Shown one piece after another: positions 1 through 13,382 of a DNA stretch of 64,000 bases (within the stretch, counting starts at the first letter, position 1; each line of letters opens with the position of its first letter). The stretch comes from Bryum argenteum (taxonomy: Eukaryota; Streptophyta; Bryopsida; Bryales; Bryaceae): positions 22,088,097-22,152,096 of the forward strand of contig CM073324.1 of assembly GCA_037043015.1 (NCBI GenBank). The letters are read 5' to 3'. A program made the position numbers and the translations under genes. The notes under the pieces are model-generated. The model made no database searches and was not told the DNA's origin. It saw only the letters and a list, made by a program, of their open reading frames with translations.

Positions 1-2918
1 TGACGACGACAGCTGCAGTCCTGTGGTCTTTAGGTTGTTCAAGGTGATTGACACCAGAACAGCTGCTCGATAGAACAAATCGGCGTCCAAGTGAGCAGAC
101 CCCTCAGGCTTTAGTGCTAGAACGTTTGCTGCCATTTCGAGCATCAGGCTCGATATGCTCTTAAATTGGATTACGAAAGGAATGCCTATTAACCCATTCG
201 TAGGTAACTGCAACAACGATCACATGTTGTCTCAATGATGCATCTCAAAAAAATCATAAATTGCCTCGCTATACTCAATCAGCATAGAACCTTATGCTTC
301 GAAGGGTAAGGAGAGCTGTACCGGACTTGCTACATATGATTGAGAGTCACATCGCAAGAGAAACTCGCCCGCCACGCGATCCTCTGCCATGCAGCGGAAT
401 ATAGTAAAGCAAAGTTTTGCTCGCAACGCTCCTGAAACACCTGAAGTTGCAAGCTGAGAGACAACTTCTGTTGATATGGAAATGAAGGACCTGATCAAAG
501 AAGGAAGCTGCTTAATGAGGAGCTTGTCGTTGATAACGAGTGCAGCATTCAATTAGAGAGTAAAATGCAAAATGGTAATTTAAAAACGAAACAGCATGAC
601 CTTGGTCACTTAATGAACACAATTTTCATCAGTGAAAAGAATCTTACTTCATGATTTCGCTCCAGACCAGAACAGCAGCCTGTCCCGGAGCAGCTACTCC
701 ACTAAGACCTTGCGCAGAATTCAAAGGCCAAACCTGTGCGCAAGGAAGAGAGTTTCAGCTGGAGTTAGAATCTGGTAGAACACAAAGTAGACACGATAAC
801 AGTAGTGTCGATAATTTAGGCATTTTCTCGTTCCCGTGTGCTGAGCATGGTAATTGTTGTTAGTCAGACAATAAAAACTGTAACGCTCGTCTCATATTTT
901 GAAGGACTTAAACGCACTACAACATATAGTGTACTTCTACTAAATTATGAACAAGTTATCAATTTTCGATTTATCGCTAATATGTAGTCAAATGAACGTC
1001 ACGTCTAATTTATGCGGGTCACACTTTTACATCTTATAGGACAACCTCCTTTCAAGATCCAGATCAGATATTATGTCTAGATGCCTACGGGTAAGACCTC
1101 ATACCTGGGTCGATTTCACCACCGGGTTCAGATAGAAGAGGAAATAAAGAAGCAGCAGACCAGCAGACGTATTGCACCACCGTACATTTGCTGCATTGCT
1201 TGACAACATTCCAGCCACTCCATCACTGCTAGTATCCCCCAGATAGGACCCAAGCCCAAAAAAGCTGCCAATGTAACCAAGCAGTCCTCCATCATTCCGG
1301 CTTGCATTAGGGAGAGAGTCGTAATCCGCTGAGGTTACCTCACTGGAAGTAGAAAGAAGCGATGCAACGGTGTTTAGAAGCGGCAAGATGGGAGCAGCTG
1401 GCGACACAAGCCGTTCCGCATAAGGATTGGAAGATTCTCTCCACAGAAGTAGCAAAATGAGAACAAGCGAAGCATCCAACTCAAGCTTCCTTCGATCTGA
1501 CGCGAGCTTCACACTGAAGACAGCAATGATTCCGTCGAAAGCATTGTAGACAAAGAGATAGCTGGCTATGCTATTGGTGTTCACATTTGGTGTGGCCGTC
1601 AAAATGGTTAAGTATACCCTGCATCACAAGGCTTCTGGGTAAGTAAAACTGTGAATCGGTAAGTAAAATTGGCAGCAGTAGACCCTCGCAATCCGGTCAG
1701 ACAATTTCCCAAGACGCAAAGAAGTATCAAGTTAATTGCCTTCGATAGATAAATCGACTTGATGTCCACTAAAGCAGCAGGCTTAATTGGTTCCTGATAG
1801 ATCTACCTACGTTATTTTTGGCCAAGGGATGACTCACTTAATACCCAGCGACTTCACGAGCACAGGAACGTCATCCCTAATAAGCAGGGCTGCTATGCTT
1901 GTAATTAATCGTTTGAAGAAATTGTCTGCATTGTCGACAACACCTGCCACCAATGTAAGGATAGTAGAGCCCTGCCAACGCCACATCTCAGTTTCAAAAC
2001 TAAAAGGTGGACAAGGGCAGAAAGCACTAAAAACCAGGTTTGTTAAATTATAGCAGGCTTGACTAGAACAAGAAAGGACCAAACAAAACACAGCGAACAT
2101 TTCAGCATTTTGAGTTTCGACCAAGACATTGAAATCGGCAAGTTCTGGAGAAACAGCGGAAAGCAGCAAGGAAAGAGACAAACCTGCTCATTGAACCGCT
2201 TCTTAAAAATTTCCCGGAGCAGGACTGTCAGTGTCTCGAGCGCATGAGCCACTCTGATAAAATTATCATCACCAAAGTACCTGCATACATTATTGAACGC
2301 AATTTCAAATCCAGCTGATGGACCCCATTTTGACACCTTGAACTGCTCCTTAGTCACTAAACCCTACAGGACTCCAGTGAGTAATTTCTCTCAGAACGAT
2401 AGTTTCGCCAATGGCTGAGACGTGAAGTCGTACCTCACACAGGTAGCAAAGAGATCATTGATGACAGGGCGTAGACTGCCCTGAAGCTGCTCCTCCGACG
2501 CTTTGGAAATGCACTGAGACAGAAATGCTTCATTTACCTGATTTTTTAGCAAGACAGATATCAAGTGTCAGACATCGGCTGTTCCGAACAAGGACGAAAA
2601 TCGTCCAACTGGCGTTATTATTTGAATATTGATCGATTAAAATCAACGTAGGTCAGAGATAACGCACAAAACTCTCTAGTAATAAAACACCTACTGATAG
2701 ATAATGACATATACCTTCAGCAGCAGTAACTCATCCCAAAACCTTTGAATGGTAACACGCCCTTGGATACCAAGATCCTTCGCTGCTTGAAGCGGACTCC
2801 GCAAGGCAAAGATGTCCTCATACAATGACACAAACTTCTCCTTAAAAACAGGCCTGAAGCTCTCGGTTTTCGTAGGAGTTACAATTTGCCTGCTTGCAGG
2901 CAAACCTTGATTATGCAT
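1..2918 (-). CDS. ARMH3: ARMH3/C10orf76-like armadillo-helical protein, 3' end off window
   Basis: Split gene read on the minus strand. My exons are 2918-2715, 2537-2439, 2363-2184, 1971-1838, 1618-1105, 733-648, 490-322 and 159-1 (continuing past the edge); phases agree at each junction. Order of landmarks matches animal ARMH3 (UPF0588/DUF1741 family): FKEKFVSLYEDIFAL and FWDELLLLK at the N-terminus, FIRVAHALETLTVLLRE, then a long exon with ESSNPYAERL and LGYIGSFFGLGSYLGD, then KLCFTIFRCMAED, then LMLEMAANVLALKPEGS. In animals ARMH3 acts at the Golgi with GBF1 and PI4KB; the plant role is not established. The start ATG at 2918 lies two bases after an acceptor-like CAG, so an untranslated upstream exon is likely. 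The 490-322 donor (CCG before GTACAG) is the weakest junction, because the family's longer HRMPMRHRK-type stretch is absent. Family call firm, exact splice sites inferred. Confidence 0.8.
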
Positions 2919-4946
2919 ACCTGCAAAATCATCCTCAACTCATTCTCTTCACAGAATCCCGTTTAGACAAATCTAAATCAAACTCAAGTATTTGCAATGT
3001 CAAGATCTATAGACTAATAATTTTTGCAACTCGAACAAAATAAAAATCTCACGACAAATAACAGGTAGAAAGACGTACTGAAGTCGTCGCTAGCATCGTC
3101 AAAAACTCCAGTTTAGTATCCACTGCAAGTATGAAAACCTTAACGTGAGAAATTATCAATTTTCCACACAATAGGCTCAAACTCGTAACAATCAGCTCAA
3201 TCGTAGACCTAATCGCGGGACAAAGAAGTGGCACGCAACTCCGCGCACAGTGGAGTTTAGATCTTACCGCCACCGCAAGGGTGTCGCGGGTCCAAGTATG
3301 CGCGAATATGGATCAATGCGAGGGAATCGTGCTGGAGGAAGTTCAGAAAAGAATACCTGGAGTGGCTCCGGTCTCCGGTCTCCGATCTCCACAGGTTCGG
3401 GTTACAAGCTTAAGAGTAGGCAAAAATCATTTCAGAAATCTCGGAATCGACAAACAATTGTGGCGATCAGGCAGAAAGAGATTTTAGCTGAGATCTGGAT
3501 GCTCAATCTGAATGCAGACTTGTAAGCAACAGTGAGGAGACGAGAAGGTTGTGCAGGAAGTCCCCGCTTCTGGCATTCTCTGTTGTTGCCGATGGATGAA
3601 ATTCTCGCTGAATGGATGAAATTCTCTCTGAATGGATGGAAATAACTGTTTGGATGGATGAAGCTTCACTGCTGCATTGTGTGCGTGCCACCTACTCCGA
3701 TTGTACCTCTTTAGGGTCAAACCACAACCAAGAGTAATTCCAAGGATCTTCAAATAGTGGGCTATATTTTGCAAGTCCTTTTCTATACCATGGATTTGTC
3801 AAATTTAGTATGGTTTTGAATATTTTGATTTTCTTGAGCCACCTTATGATACTCTTACAATGTTTTTCGTCTTTCAATGTGACTATTACCTTTAAAAAAT
3901 TTGGTGTTTTTGGATGAGAAAAATAATGTTTTTACATGTTATGTTTTACTTCAAGATCTTGAAGTTATTCATTCTTCGTGAAAGCTCAAAAATGTTATTA
4001 TTTCTCATTTTAGGAGATTTTCGTAATAAGAGTTGAGATTTATTTGGAGATTCTATGTCTAATTCTTTGTGATTTTGAGTGTAATCCATGGTACTTGAAA
4101 ATTTGTGGAAAGCTAATATTTCGATAAAAGCTCTCAATACCCTCTATAATCTTATGATTGAAAAAAGATATTAAATAAAATTTTCATCTGTTTTTCCTTT
4201 CTCTCTGTTTTTCCTTTTCCTGAGGTGCCCAAAGGCCAATTAACCAAAAGCAGTAAGTACAAGTTCTTTGTTTGTCCTTCTCCTTCTCCTTCGGTTCCAG
4301 CTTAGTTTATCAGAACACATTGGAATGAACCTGAACCTCCTGACCTGACCACATGTAAGTCTCTACAGTGATGCCTGGATTAGATAAACGTTTTCGGACA
4401 GACAAAAACGTTGATCTTATCCAAGTGTTGACCATAACAAAACAATGTCTCTTTGCATAGTAAAGGACGTTAACTAAACGTTGATCTTAACGAGGTTGAT
4501 CTAATCCAGGTACCACTGAAATTCCTGGAAGTGTCACGAAGATAGAAGTAATTCGGAACACATCAAAATGACTGTCCATTTCTTGTCCATAATGACACAC
4601 CGTCGCAGAACCACCACGTTCAATCACATTACGATCTTACTTCTTCATCGAAAGTTATAAATCATATCAAAAGCTACGGTTCCACAAAGAAATTCATGAC
4701 AATAAGAGTGCGACATCAATCGGGCCATGCTTCGTGTAAAAAGGGGTCACCACATTGAACACTATACAAAGTGATGTAGTGTGTCCCCAGTCCTCCGACG
4801 ACTAAGCAGTAAATCATTCCTCTCAGGTAACACTACAATTGTGAGTGTACCTGACTGATCACCTGCTATCTGAGACAGGTGATGTATATACAGAACACGA
4901 AGAGAGGTTCTGCGAACAGTATGATCCATCCTTCCATACACATGTT
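2919..4946. other. Intergenic: ARMH3-like 5' flank and SEH1 3' flank
   Basis: About 2 kb with no convincing exon. The 2920-3250 part is probably 5' leader, leader intron and promoter of the ARMH3-like gene. At 3590-3665 a short GAATGGATGAAATTCTC-type direct repeat occurs about four times. 3760-4250 is A/T-rich. 4700-4946 is presumably the SEH1 3' UTR. The small open frames here show no family similarity that I recognise. Confidence 0.5.
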
Positions 4947-6608
4947 TCAAGAGTCTCGAACACTTTTGACGATACCTTGTTGTTGCCACTGCCCAGTGAA
5001 GTTGGACTGCCACAACCGAACGGCACCATCACTACCAGAAGTAGCTAAGGTCATGCCAGTCATATCCCAGTCCATGTGAAGTACCTGCAGACACGATCTC
5101 CAGTGATGCTCAAGAAGACCCTTTTCATCACTTTCAGAATAACATCAAGAGTTCAAATCGAGAAGCCGAAGATCGCATTCTGCTATGATTCTATTACACA
5201 TTGGGGTAAGAGCTGTTAGAGTTGAGGCAAAAACCTCTCCATTGTGATCGGTAAGGCGAGCTGCGCGGGTCACCACTAGTCGTCCCTGAGAATCCAAAGG
5301 GAACTCAAGTCTCCATATTGAGATTGATCTTCCGGAAGCAACGGCGATCAGCTCAAATGGCCTGCAAGGAAAGACTAGATTGTAAAACACGAAAAGCCTG
5401 CAAAGCCTCCAATTGAAGGAAACAGCGAAGCTCTCACACCTGCCCACGTTTGGTGCCCAGGAAATGTGATTTACAGACTCGGGTTTTTCGTGCGACTCTC
5501 GTAATTCTGCGATCATCTGCCACCGTTGATAAGCCTCCGCAAACTCCCAAACCTGGCGAGAATCATAACCAATTAGGTTGATATTTCAATGATACAAGCA
5601 CTTCAACATGGATTTGCTTCAGTGCTCTTACCTTGGCAGAGCTAAATTGTTGAGAAGAAGTGCAATAACCAAGTGCAAACACCGGTCTCTGGACGGAGTT
5701 CACCGGAGGCCTCCACGAAATGGAAGCTGAGGTACAAGTGATTCGTCCAGTGCCCTCTTTCAAATTTGCTACATTCGGGAAGGAAGCCTGTGACAAGATC
5801 GTAAAACAGTTACAAGAATAATGACAGAACAACAAACAATTCCTGTGCGACCTCCTCTAAACCCTAAACCCTGAACCTGAAAAGGCTACAAAGAAAAGCT
5901 TTGGAAGGAATACAACCCTGATACATCTTCAGGAAACGACTGAAGTATACCTGCAACTGCCATTTACTCAGCTCTAGTGTACTGGCAGTCTCGTAGACCT
6001 TGATGTATCCGTCTGCTCCAGCAGTGACCTATCACAAAAGTACCGATCAGAAAAAAACTCTTGAAAGAACGAAGACGCGGAACTCACATACTTGTGGAGC
6101 GAAAGCCACCAATGCATAATCAGTTAAGTAGAAAGTTTATTGAAGAAGTAATAACCTGAGGAAGATGCTTACAATTTTTAGCCCGGACAGGCAGTTTCCG
6201 AACTCAAGGTCCAGAACAGGGGTTTGTTGATCCTGAAGCTGGTACACCAATGACCAATCGTTCTTTCCGGCGTCCTCTGCAGGAAACCGCAGTTGTCGGT
6301 AATGGAGCCCTAAACATGAGAGGTAGAAGGACGACGAGGCACTTACTTGAGCAAAGCTCTTCCCACAGAGAGACGGATCCATCGGCGGTACAGGAGGCTA
6401 GCACGAATCCGAATTCGGAAGGAGCCCAGACGACTTTCACAATGGGAGAGTCGTGAGCCTGCCATTGCGAAGAGGGAGCGGTCTGCTGTGAGTCCCAGAC
6501 CTGAAGGCTGCCATTTTGTAAGGCCACAGCGAGGCGGCCTGTAGAGTTCCAAGCCGTGTGAGAAGTAGCTGGCGGCAACACAACCGTGCCGCTTGAGTGC
6601 TTCGCCAT
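4947..6608 (-). CDS. SEH1: Nucleoporin SEH1, WD40 subunit of the Nup107-160 (Y) complex
   Basis: Seven exons on the minus strand: 6608-6347, 6276-6173, 6028-5951, 5787-5632, 5552-5440, 5361-5235 and 5084-4947. They add to 978 nt, a 325-residue protein, almost exactly the length of Arabidopsis SEH1, with every phase consistent. Landmarks in order: MAKHSSGTVVLPP start, HTAWNSTGRLAVALQNGSLQ (first blade), DSPIVKVVWAPSEFG, TADGSVSLWEEL, LDLEFGNCLSGLKI, TAGADGYIKVYE, LELSKWQLQ, SAKVWEFAEAYQRW, NHISWAPNVGRPFELIAVAS, LTDHNGEV and a last blade WDMTGMTLATSGSDGAVRLW. SEH1 is a beta-propeller of the nuclear pore scaffold and, in yeast and animals, also of the SEA/GATOR2 complex. An upstream in-frame ATG exists, but 6608 fits the family start. 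No domain is missing. The protein ends in a short plain tail after the last blade, or another tiny exon could follow QQQ. Confidence 0.93.
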
Positions 6609-7553
6609 AACTGCAGTCTGCACGCTAAAATATCGCTCAAGCTCAGACCTAATCGCGAACACATATACTTGCACACACCAAAGTATGAATCTCAGCGGCA
6701 ATCCCTGATAGAAATAACTTGTGGAATCGACACCAATGCAGGGCTCTCACGATCAAGAAGCTCAAAACAAGCGAAATGGAGACAATACCAGGAGTAATTC
6801 GAACAGTATTTCAAATATTATGACATTGAAAAGCAATCTAGTTCCAGAATGGCGATGCCAGAGCAAGGAAAATTCTAGCAGAAAACAGGGGCGCGAAGAA
6901 GCTCCATGCTTCTCTGCCGTTCCCGCTGATGGATGAATATGCGTTGAGTGGGTGCCTGAGGAAACGGTGATTGACAGAAAAATCTGCCTTCGTCTGCAAC
7001 ATTCATCCAAAAATGGCGGCTCTTTATGAAGGGGGGACGCAAAGCTCTTCTTGTTCTTCAAGCTGCTGTTGGTGAGCGAACCTTGTAGCTGCGTCGAATT
7101 GTTGCTTCATGCTTTGGTTTCACCGTCTCGCAGCTTCGGTACGCACTTCGCGATCGCCCACATTTTCTTCTCGTGTTTCTCTTTCTTGATTGCTCAATCG
7201 GTATTCGAAAAGGGGAACAATGCTCAATCGGACATTGCTATTATGTGTAATTTGGTAGCACCTCGTTTATTGTCCTGTCTTGACGGAGCTTCATCTTCAT
7301 TAAGACATTCTTATCAATTGTCTGCTCTGCTCCTTTTGTACACGAACTTTTCTAGCGCTCTTTGTCTCTCTGAAATAGGCATTGCCCGTTTATGATGTAG
7401 GCTTCCATTTAGGAAGTTAAGTTTTACTTGAATTGCTTCAACATTTCTTACGCTCTAACCTTCGATGCTTCGGTTTCTTCTTCGAATTTATGAGTTTTGT
7501 TTGTTGCTGAAAAGAGTTTTGATTCAATTGGCTCAGATATTATCGATTGGAAG
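6609..7553. promoter_or_regulatory. Bidirectional spacer between SEH1 and the XS-domain gene
   Basis: The SEH1 start (6608, minus) and XS-gene start (7554, plus) face apart with about 945 bp between them, so both promoters and 5' leaders must lie here. The sequence contains no coding exon that I recognise. Pyrimidine-rich stretches before 7554 (7300-7490) are consistent with the plus-strand leader. I did not identify a confident TATA element. Confidence 0.5.
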
Positions 7554-8765
7554 ATGGACGTCTCTGAGAGCGACGACTACGATTCTGACGAGTTGAACGA
7601 GGCGTACGAAGAGGCATGGGGAAATCTCAAAGACGGATCGGTAGCGTGCTTAAACGATGACGGCACATTCAGGTGTCCTTATTCGCCGAGTCGCAAGAAG
7701 CGAACCTACAAGTATAACGAAATACTACAGCACGCTGAGGCAGTTAGTAAAGGAAGTCGAGGTCCTGCGATGGCTGGTAAGCATGTTGCTTTGAAAGAGT
7801 ATTTGGAAAAGGATATGGCAGAAAGGGCACCGCCTCAGGTGCAACGACAGTGTCATATGCATCAAGATGTAGCTCCCAGAGTTGATAGCGAGGCCCTGGA
7901 CAAGCGAGTTTTCCCTTGGATGGGCATACTGCAAAACATTACTCGAAGTCCAAGTGAGTCTTTACGGATTGGTGCCCGCGCTGCAGACATCAAAGAGAAG
8001 CTCAAGGTACCAAAGCGAGCCTCCTGCCCTTAATGTTCCAAGATTATACTTCACACTTAACCATTGCATCATACTGATTGCAGGATTTCAACCCAGAGTC
8101 TGTTAAAGTTCTCCATGATGTTGAAGGTCAACAAGTTGTGGCTGTCATTCGGTTTCGACAGTCGATGGACGGGCTTCAAGATGCGGAGGCATTTGAGACC
8201 AGTTTCTGTTGCAAGGGGTGGGGACGAAGTGATTTTGAGAAGGATCATCCTAATGAATGTGGCACTCACTTGTACGGGTGGATGGCTACTAAGAAGGTAC
8301 ATTCTTGGTCCTATCACTTCATTTTATTTTCTCAATGATTATTCACGGAAGTAACGAAGACCGTGTGCAGGATGTGGAGGGCTCCAACAAGCTTCTAAGT
8401 GATCACCTGAAGGCGAATGGGGATTTGAAAAGCCTTTCAGATATTGTCAGGGATCTGGAAGCTAGAGCACAGCAGCAGGTGCAAAACCTCAAAGAGGTCT
8501 TGATTGAAAAGGAGAAAGCCTTGCAAGCAGCCCAACAAGAGAACTGGAGCTTGTCGAATAAGGTGGATCATCTCACAGTCCAGCTTGAACAAGCGAAAAA
8601 CTCCACCGATTATCTCGATACAAGTAAGGCGGTACCTCTGCCTTAAAGTGAAACCAATAGGTACTGGTAGTCTTTTCTTTAGTAAAATCTCATGATTCTG
8701 ATGTGGTGGCTAATGCAGAGCTTGAGAAAATGGACATAAGCAGCACCTCCTGCGGCTGGCTATGA
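7554..8765 (+). CDS. XS-domain protein, SGS3/FDM-IDN2-like, without XH domain
   Basis: Four exons: 7554-8006, 8084-8296, 8371-8623 and 8719-8765, giving 966 nt and 321 residues. The order is an acidic N-terminus (SESDDYDSDELNEAYEEAW), a zf-XS zinc finger (FRCPYSPSRKKRTYKYNEIL, then QHAEAVS and KHVALKEYL), an XS domain (VFPWMGILQNI, FNPESVKVLHD, AEAFETSF, THLYGWMATKKD) and a C-terminal coiled coil from about residue 235 to 310 (DLEARAQQQVQNLKEVL region). SGS3 stabilises RNA for RDR6; FDM/IDN2 proteins bind dsRNA with 5' overhangs in RNA-directed DNA methylation. FDM proteins end in an XH domain. Here the coiled coil stops at KMDISSTSCGWL, so the protein resembles SGS3 or a shortened FDM. An upstream in-frame ATG at 7497 would add 19 residues; 7554 gives the better family start. 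Confidence 0.87.
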
Positions 8766-9139
8766 ATATGGAAACGTCTGCTGCATCAATCAACTACACC
8801 AACTTCGATACTCCCAATTTTGGTATTCTGTACATAGATAGCGGTTCATGTTCTGGTATAATCCCGAAACTATGTTTCCATATCAGACTAACAAGCAAGG
8901 ATACGACGCTTAACTCTTTGGATTTCGTAATAGAGGCAAATGTAATGACATGACACAGATGGTAACAAGAGGACATCTTTCTCAACCTGAAAAACTGTGA
9001 TCGAAAGTTGAATTTTGTTTGAGATCAAGAACAGGTGTTGCATTCGAATCGATTCAATGTGAATCCTCTGATCTACTATAATACAGATGTGAATGCCCTG
9101 CCATATTATTGAAGTGAACCACTACTGCTACTACTACTA
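8766..9139. other. Convergent 3' spacer between XS gene and DUF707 gene
   Basis: About 370 bp separate the two stop codons, which face each other. This must hold both 3' UTRs and poly(A) signals. A (CTA)n run at 9126-9140 lies at the DUF707 stop. I see no further gene. Confidence 0.5.
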
Positions 9140-12100
9140 CTAATGAGGTGGAACTGATGGTGCCCTTCTCCTGTTTTGCCAAACCTCCTGTTTCGCATAT
9201 TCTGCATACGGATCCTTCCATGCGGGATCATCCTTTACAGCTTGTGCCCACCGTGCCTGAAATTGCAGCATTTCTTTACCGGATCTTGCTCGCACCTGTC
9301 AAGTAAGTTCAATCAGCAACATTCTTGAAGTCATTGCATATGAAGAACTCAAATAGAAATTCTCCAGCAAGTACCTCGTGGCGGGCATCGAAGACCTTGG
9401 TTGTACTGTTGTTCTCTGTCTGCAATTGCCCAACCATATCAATTTGTTACTCAATTGCTGATGTCACAGGGTGATAACGGAAGATTTGTAGGGCTACTTA
9501 CTTTGTGAACGTGTGGACCGCCAAGGGAAGGAATGGCTTTGTGCATCACGTACTCAGCGTCAATAACACCCACTTTCTCGCTCCGCAAACCCTAGCACCA
9601 TTAACCAGGAATGATCTTATCAGGCATTCTGTATTCAATTACTTTCCATTTATGAGTAATTTGCAGATGAACTAACCTGTGCGCAGTAACCAATTTTGAA
9701 GTCCACACCCCATCCATGGACCAAGTCATTCTGTTTCACGGAAGATGAAGTTAATGAAATGGAACAGGGAGGTACTTTTTGGAATGGAGGGAGCATCATA
9801 ACTGTGAGGTTGTGGGAGCCCATACCTGAATCATGTGCCATACGCACTGCCAAGCTGCCTTTGAGAAAACAGGTGCCATCACTTCAACATACCTGCTTTC
9901 CAATGAACAGTGAATTTAGACCCTTTGGAAAGCACTGCAAATTCAGTAAGGTGAACATGGTTTCTTACTTTCGGGAGAGGTTGCAAGTATTTGAGACGTT
10001 CTTAATAGAGACCTTTTTTTTGAACCCGCAACGGGTTTTGGAGGTTACCGTAGGAGAAAAACTTAGCCAACTTTGACCATTATAATCTCACAAATGAGGA
10101 AGAATGGACGGTTCAAATTTGGCATGTGAAAAGAATGTCAAGTGAACTTTGAGATCTTACAGTTGAACCTTTTCAATAATGCTTACATTGAAATTTCATC
10201 TTATACATAACTTTTGATTGATTCCCAATATTTTGTCTTTGAAAATTTCTACATAATCGTCCTATATATCATGTTAGTTTGGGGCAATTTCATGTGTACT
10301 ATAAAAATGCACCATCTCTCTTTCATGTGAAATATCGTATACTAAACTCTTGCAAAATATTTGAATATGTTCAACATAATGTGATAACTTGGTTCCTATG
10401 ACTAACAACTTCCTTTGCTCTAGAAGATGGATCACCTCTCATGTTAGAGTACACTAAGACTAGGCCATTGAACTAGTTCTCTAGTTTCATCATAAAGTCA
10501 AGTGGTTAAGCGACATACATGTGATTCTTTCTTAAATAAGTCACAATTTTTTTGAAAAGCTGATTTTGAGAATCTTAGCCAAAAGAAGGGTTCTAAAAGT
10601 TTTTTTTGACTCTTACGGGCTAATAACCGGCATTTCCCACACCCAATCGGTTTTCCACGTATCTCTTAAAGCAATTCCCTTCTTTTGTACTGAGAATAGA
10701 AATTTATTTGTAATTTTCATGCGTTTTTAGCAAGTGGTTTCAGCCAATGTGCTAGCCAGTGGCTGATAATAAACTAGCCGTTGGTTCTTCCCGGTCACTG
10801 GCCAAAAGAGCTTGTTAGAAATTATCCAGTAAGCCGAGTTTTATTAACTTAAATCATATAAACCTTGAGATATATTCAATCAAAGTCCCATTCTTTGTTT
10901 TAAATTAAAACAACTTTGAGGGTTAGTAAACTTGAACATTGTTTGTGAGAAAAATCTTACCCGGTACATGGAACCCCTTTATTTTCCGGGGGACATGCTT
11001 TTGAAAGAACTGACCTGCAGGGCAATGACAAGAAAAGGGAGTCTAATGAGAGTAGAAATAATGAAAAAAAAAGCTCAAATCACATGTGAGTATTCACATC
11101 ATGAGGGTATGTGACGATTTGTTGACATACTTGTGCGCATTCATACGCGGACGACGAAGCGTAATTCTATGATGGACTTCCGATTTATAATCGAGAGCAG
11201 GTTGCGATATTTCGAGACCCTCGTCCTCCATGATTTTCAAGTACCTGCGGAAAAAAGTGATGTAATATACTTCAAAAAACCCCCCAAAAAAAATTTTGAA
11301 AAAATAAAATAAAATAAATAAATAAATTCGCTCTTTGACTTGCCAATGTTGCCAATTTCTGAAGAATAATGGTAGTCAGAATGTCAATGTGTGTTTCGTA
11401 GTGATGAATTCATTATGGGGTAGGAAACAAGTGAAGACTTTATGGCTAACAAACCGGTATATAGTACGGTATGAGATGTTATTACATCATTACAATACCT
11501 TGTTACAAGTACTTTGCATCTCATTTAACCCCTAAATTTTCTTGATGCAAAATTGCCAAAATTACAAAATTTGACCTTCTTCTACTTCACGCCTCAAAAA
11601 GTTCAGTCTAAGAATTCTCTAAAAGGTCCAACCGTAGGATCTCAAAGTTAAGTTGATATTCTACTCGCATGCAAAATTTGAACCGTCGATTCTTCTTCGT
11701 TTGTGAGATTATAATGGTCAAAGTTGGCTGAATTTTTCTCCTGCGGGAACCTCCAAAACCCATTTCGGGTTTTAAGGAAAGTTAGGGGTTAAATGGGACC
11801 AAATTATTAGACAAGCACAACTTGGAGTGAGTTAGTTAACCTAGAAAATTTGTAAAACCTAAATCAAGTTGTTGGGTTTTGGACAACCTTCTTTCACCCC
11901 ACTTTTTAACACTAAGATCTAAATATTGAAAAACGGTCACTAGTGCAAGTAGGAAATTTAGTAGTCAAATTTAAGATTCCATGGTTGAAATTTTAAACTG
12001 AGGTTTATAAGGTGTGAGACTACAAGGATTCAATCATGAAAATTTTGCAACTAGAGAATTTAAGAAGTAAGGTAAATAGTCTTGAAGATTGGTTTTCAAA

Positions 12101-13351
12101 AGCCAATGACTCTAATCATCAAAACTTTTCAATGATTCATTCTAAAAAAGGTTTTCTATAGATATTCTTCATAATCTAAACGTGCACTAATTAAACCCAT
12201 CTCCAAGTCAATTAAGATAATATAAGAGCTAGGATAAGTAAATGGCCACCCAAAAAACTTAGAGAAACTCATTCAAGAAGCAAGGCTTGCGAATGTACCT
12301 TTGGGCATCAAAGTGCTCTACTCCCAAGTCCTCGTCCCATAGAAAAATATAATTGTATTGGTCTACTATATCTGGATGCATAAATCGTTTTGCAAACCAC
12401 CTACAAATACATATACATTCCACAATCAATAACTTACACAAATTAACAAAAAAATAATAATAAATGAGCCAACTTAACTATCCTAACAAGGTACATTTCA
12501 ACACATAACGATAAACAACTTGAACAACAACCCTTACTCAAAACAACTTATGGGTTCATCAAAAGCATATAGAGATCACAATGATCATCCCCTACCTTGA
12601 GTGGACCAAAATGCCCTCCAAATTATCCTTCTTGAAATCAATGTAAATATTTTTTTCAAATTCGAGAATTTCAATCTAAAAATCTTGTTTTAGAACTATC
12701 CAATTTCCTAATAAATGAGACAATACAGATCTTGAGATATATTCAATCAAAATTCTATACTTCCATACATATGATGAAGTATTGTACAGCGATCCTTCCT
12801 ACCCACCAACGTACCAACCTACCTACCTTCTTTTATGTTTTTTGAATTATCTAAATATAAAAACACAACACGGACATATATAAAAATCATAAACATAATA
12901 TGCAAGAATGGTAGAAACAGGATAATTTTACAAAAGTACCATATAAAGAGCTTTCCTGTCGGGACAAAGTTACATTGCTAACATTTCTCATTTGAATCAA
13001 AAATACCCAAATCTGGTCTTCTGTTTGTTTGTTTTTTTTCTTTTTTTTTTTTTTTTTTTTTTCGACTTTGAGGGATAATGAATCAGATTGATTAAATGAG
13101 ACAACCTTACTTATCTGAGCTTCAAAAATGGACGAATAATGGACGGTGCCCCTACGAGAGAAAAATGGTGAGTGCAATATCCTCGCTCTGACAAATGCGG
13201 GGGAGGGTATGGTACAGTTTAGGGCATGTGGGTAAGAGCCAAGAAATGAATGAAAAAAGGGGTAGTTCATGTGCGCAAATGATGATGAGCCACACCTACT
13301 CATCGCGGATCATGCCCCCATGTTCTTTCTTTCTTCCGTCAACTTTTGGTC

Positions 13352-13382
<31 letters not shown>

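Noticed and set aside
3250..3525. 91-codon frame upstream of the ARMH3-like gene
   Set aside because: Low similarity to anything, no splice context, and it overlaps the expected promoter.
6060..6125. Extra SEH1 exon (ALVAFAPQ frame)
   Set aside because: There is no acceptor before it, and direct splicing of 6173 to 6028 gives the conserved LKIVTAGADGYIKV.
11525..11536. Interstitial telomere repeat (CCCTAAA)
   Set aside because: The TTAACCCCTAAA motif occurs singly at element ends and is not repeated in tandem, so it is a terminal repeat, not telomeric DNA.
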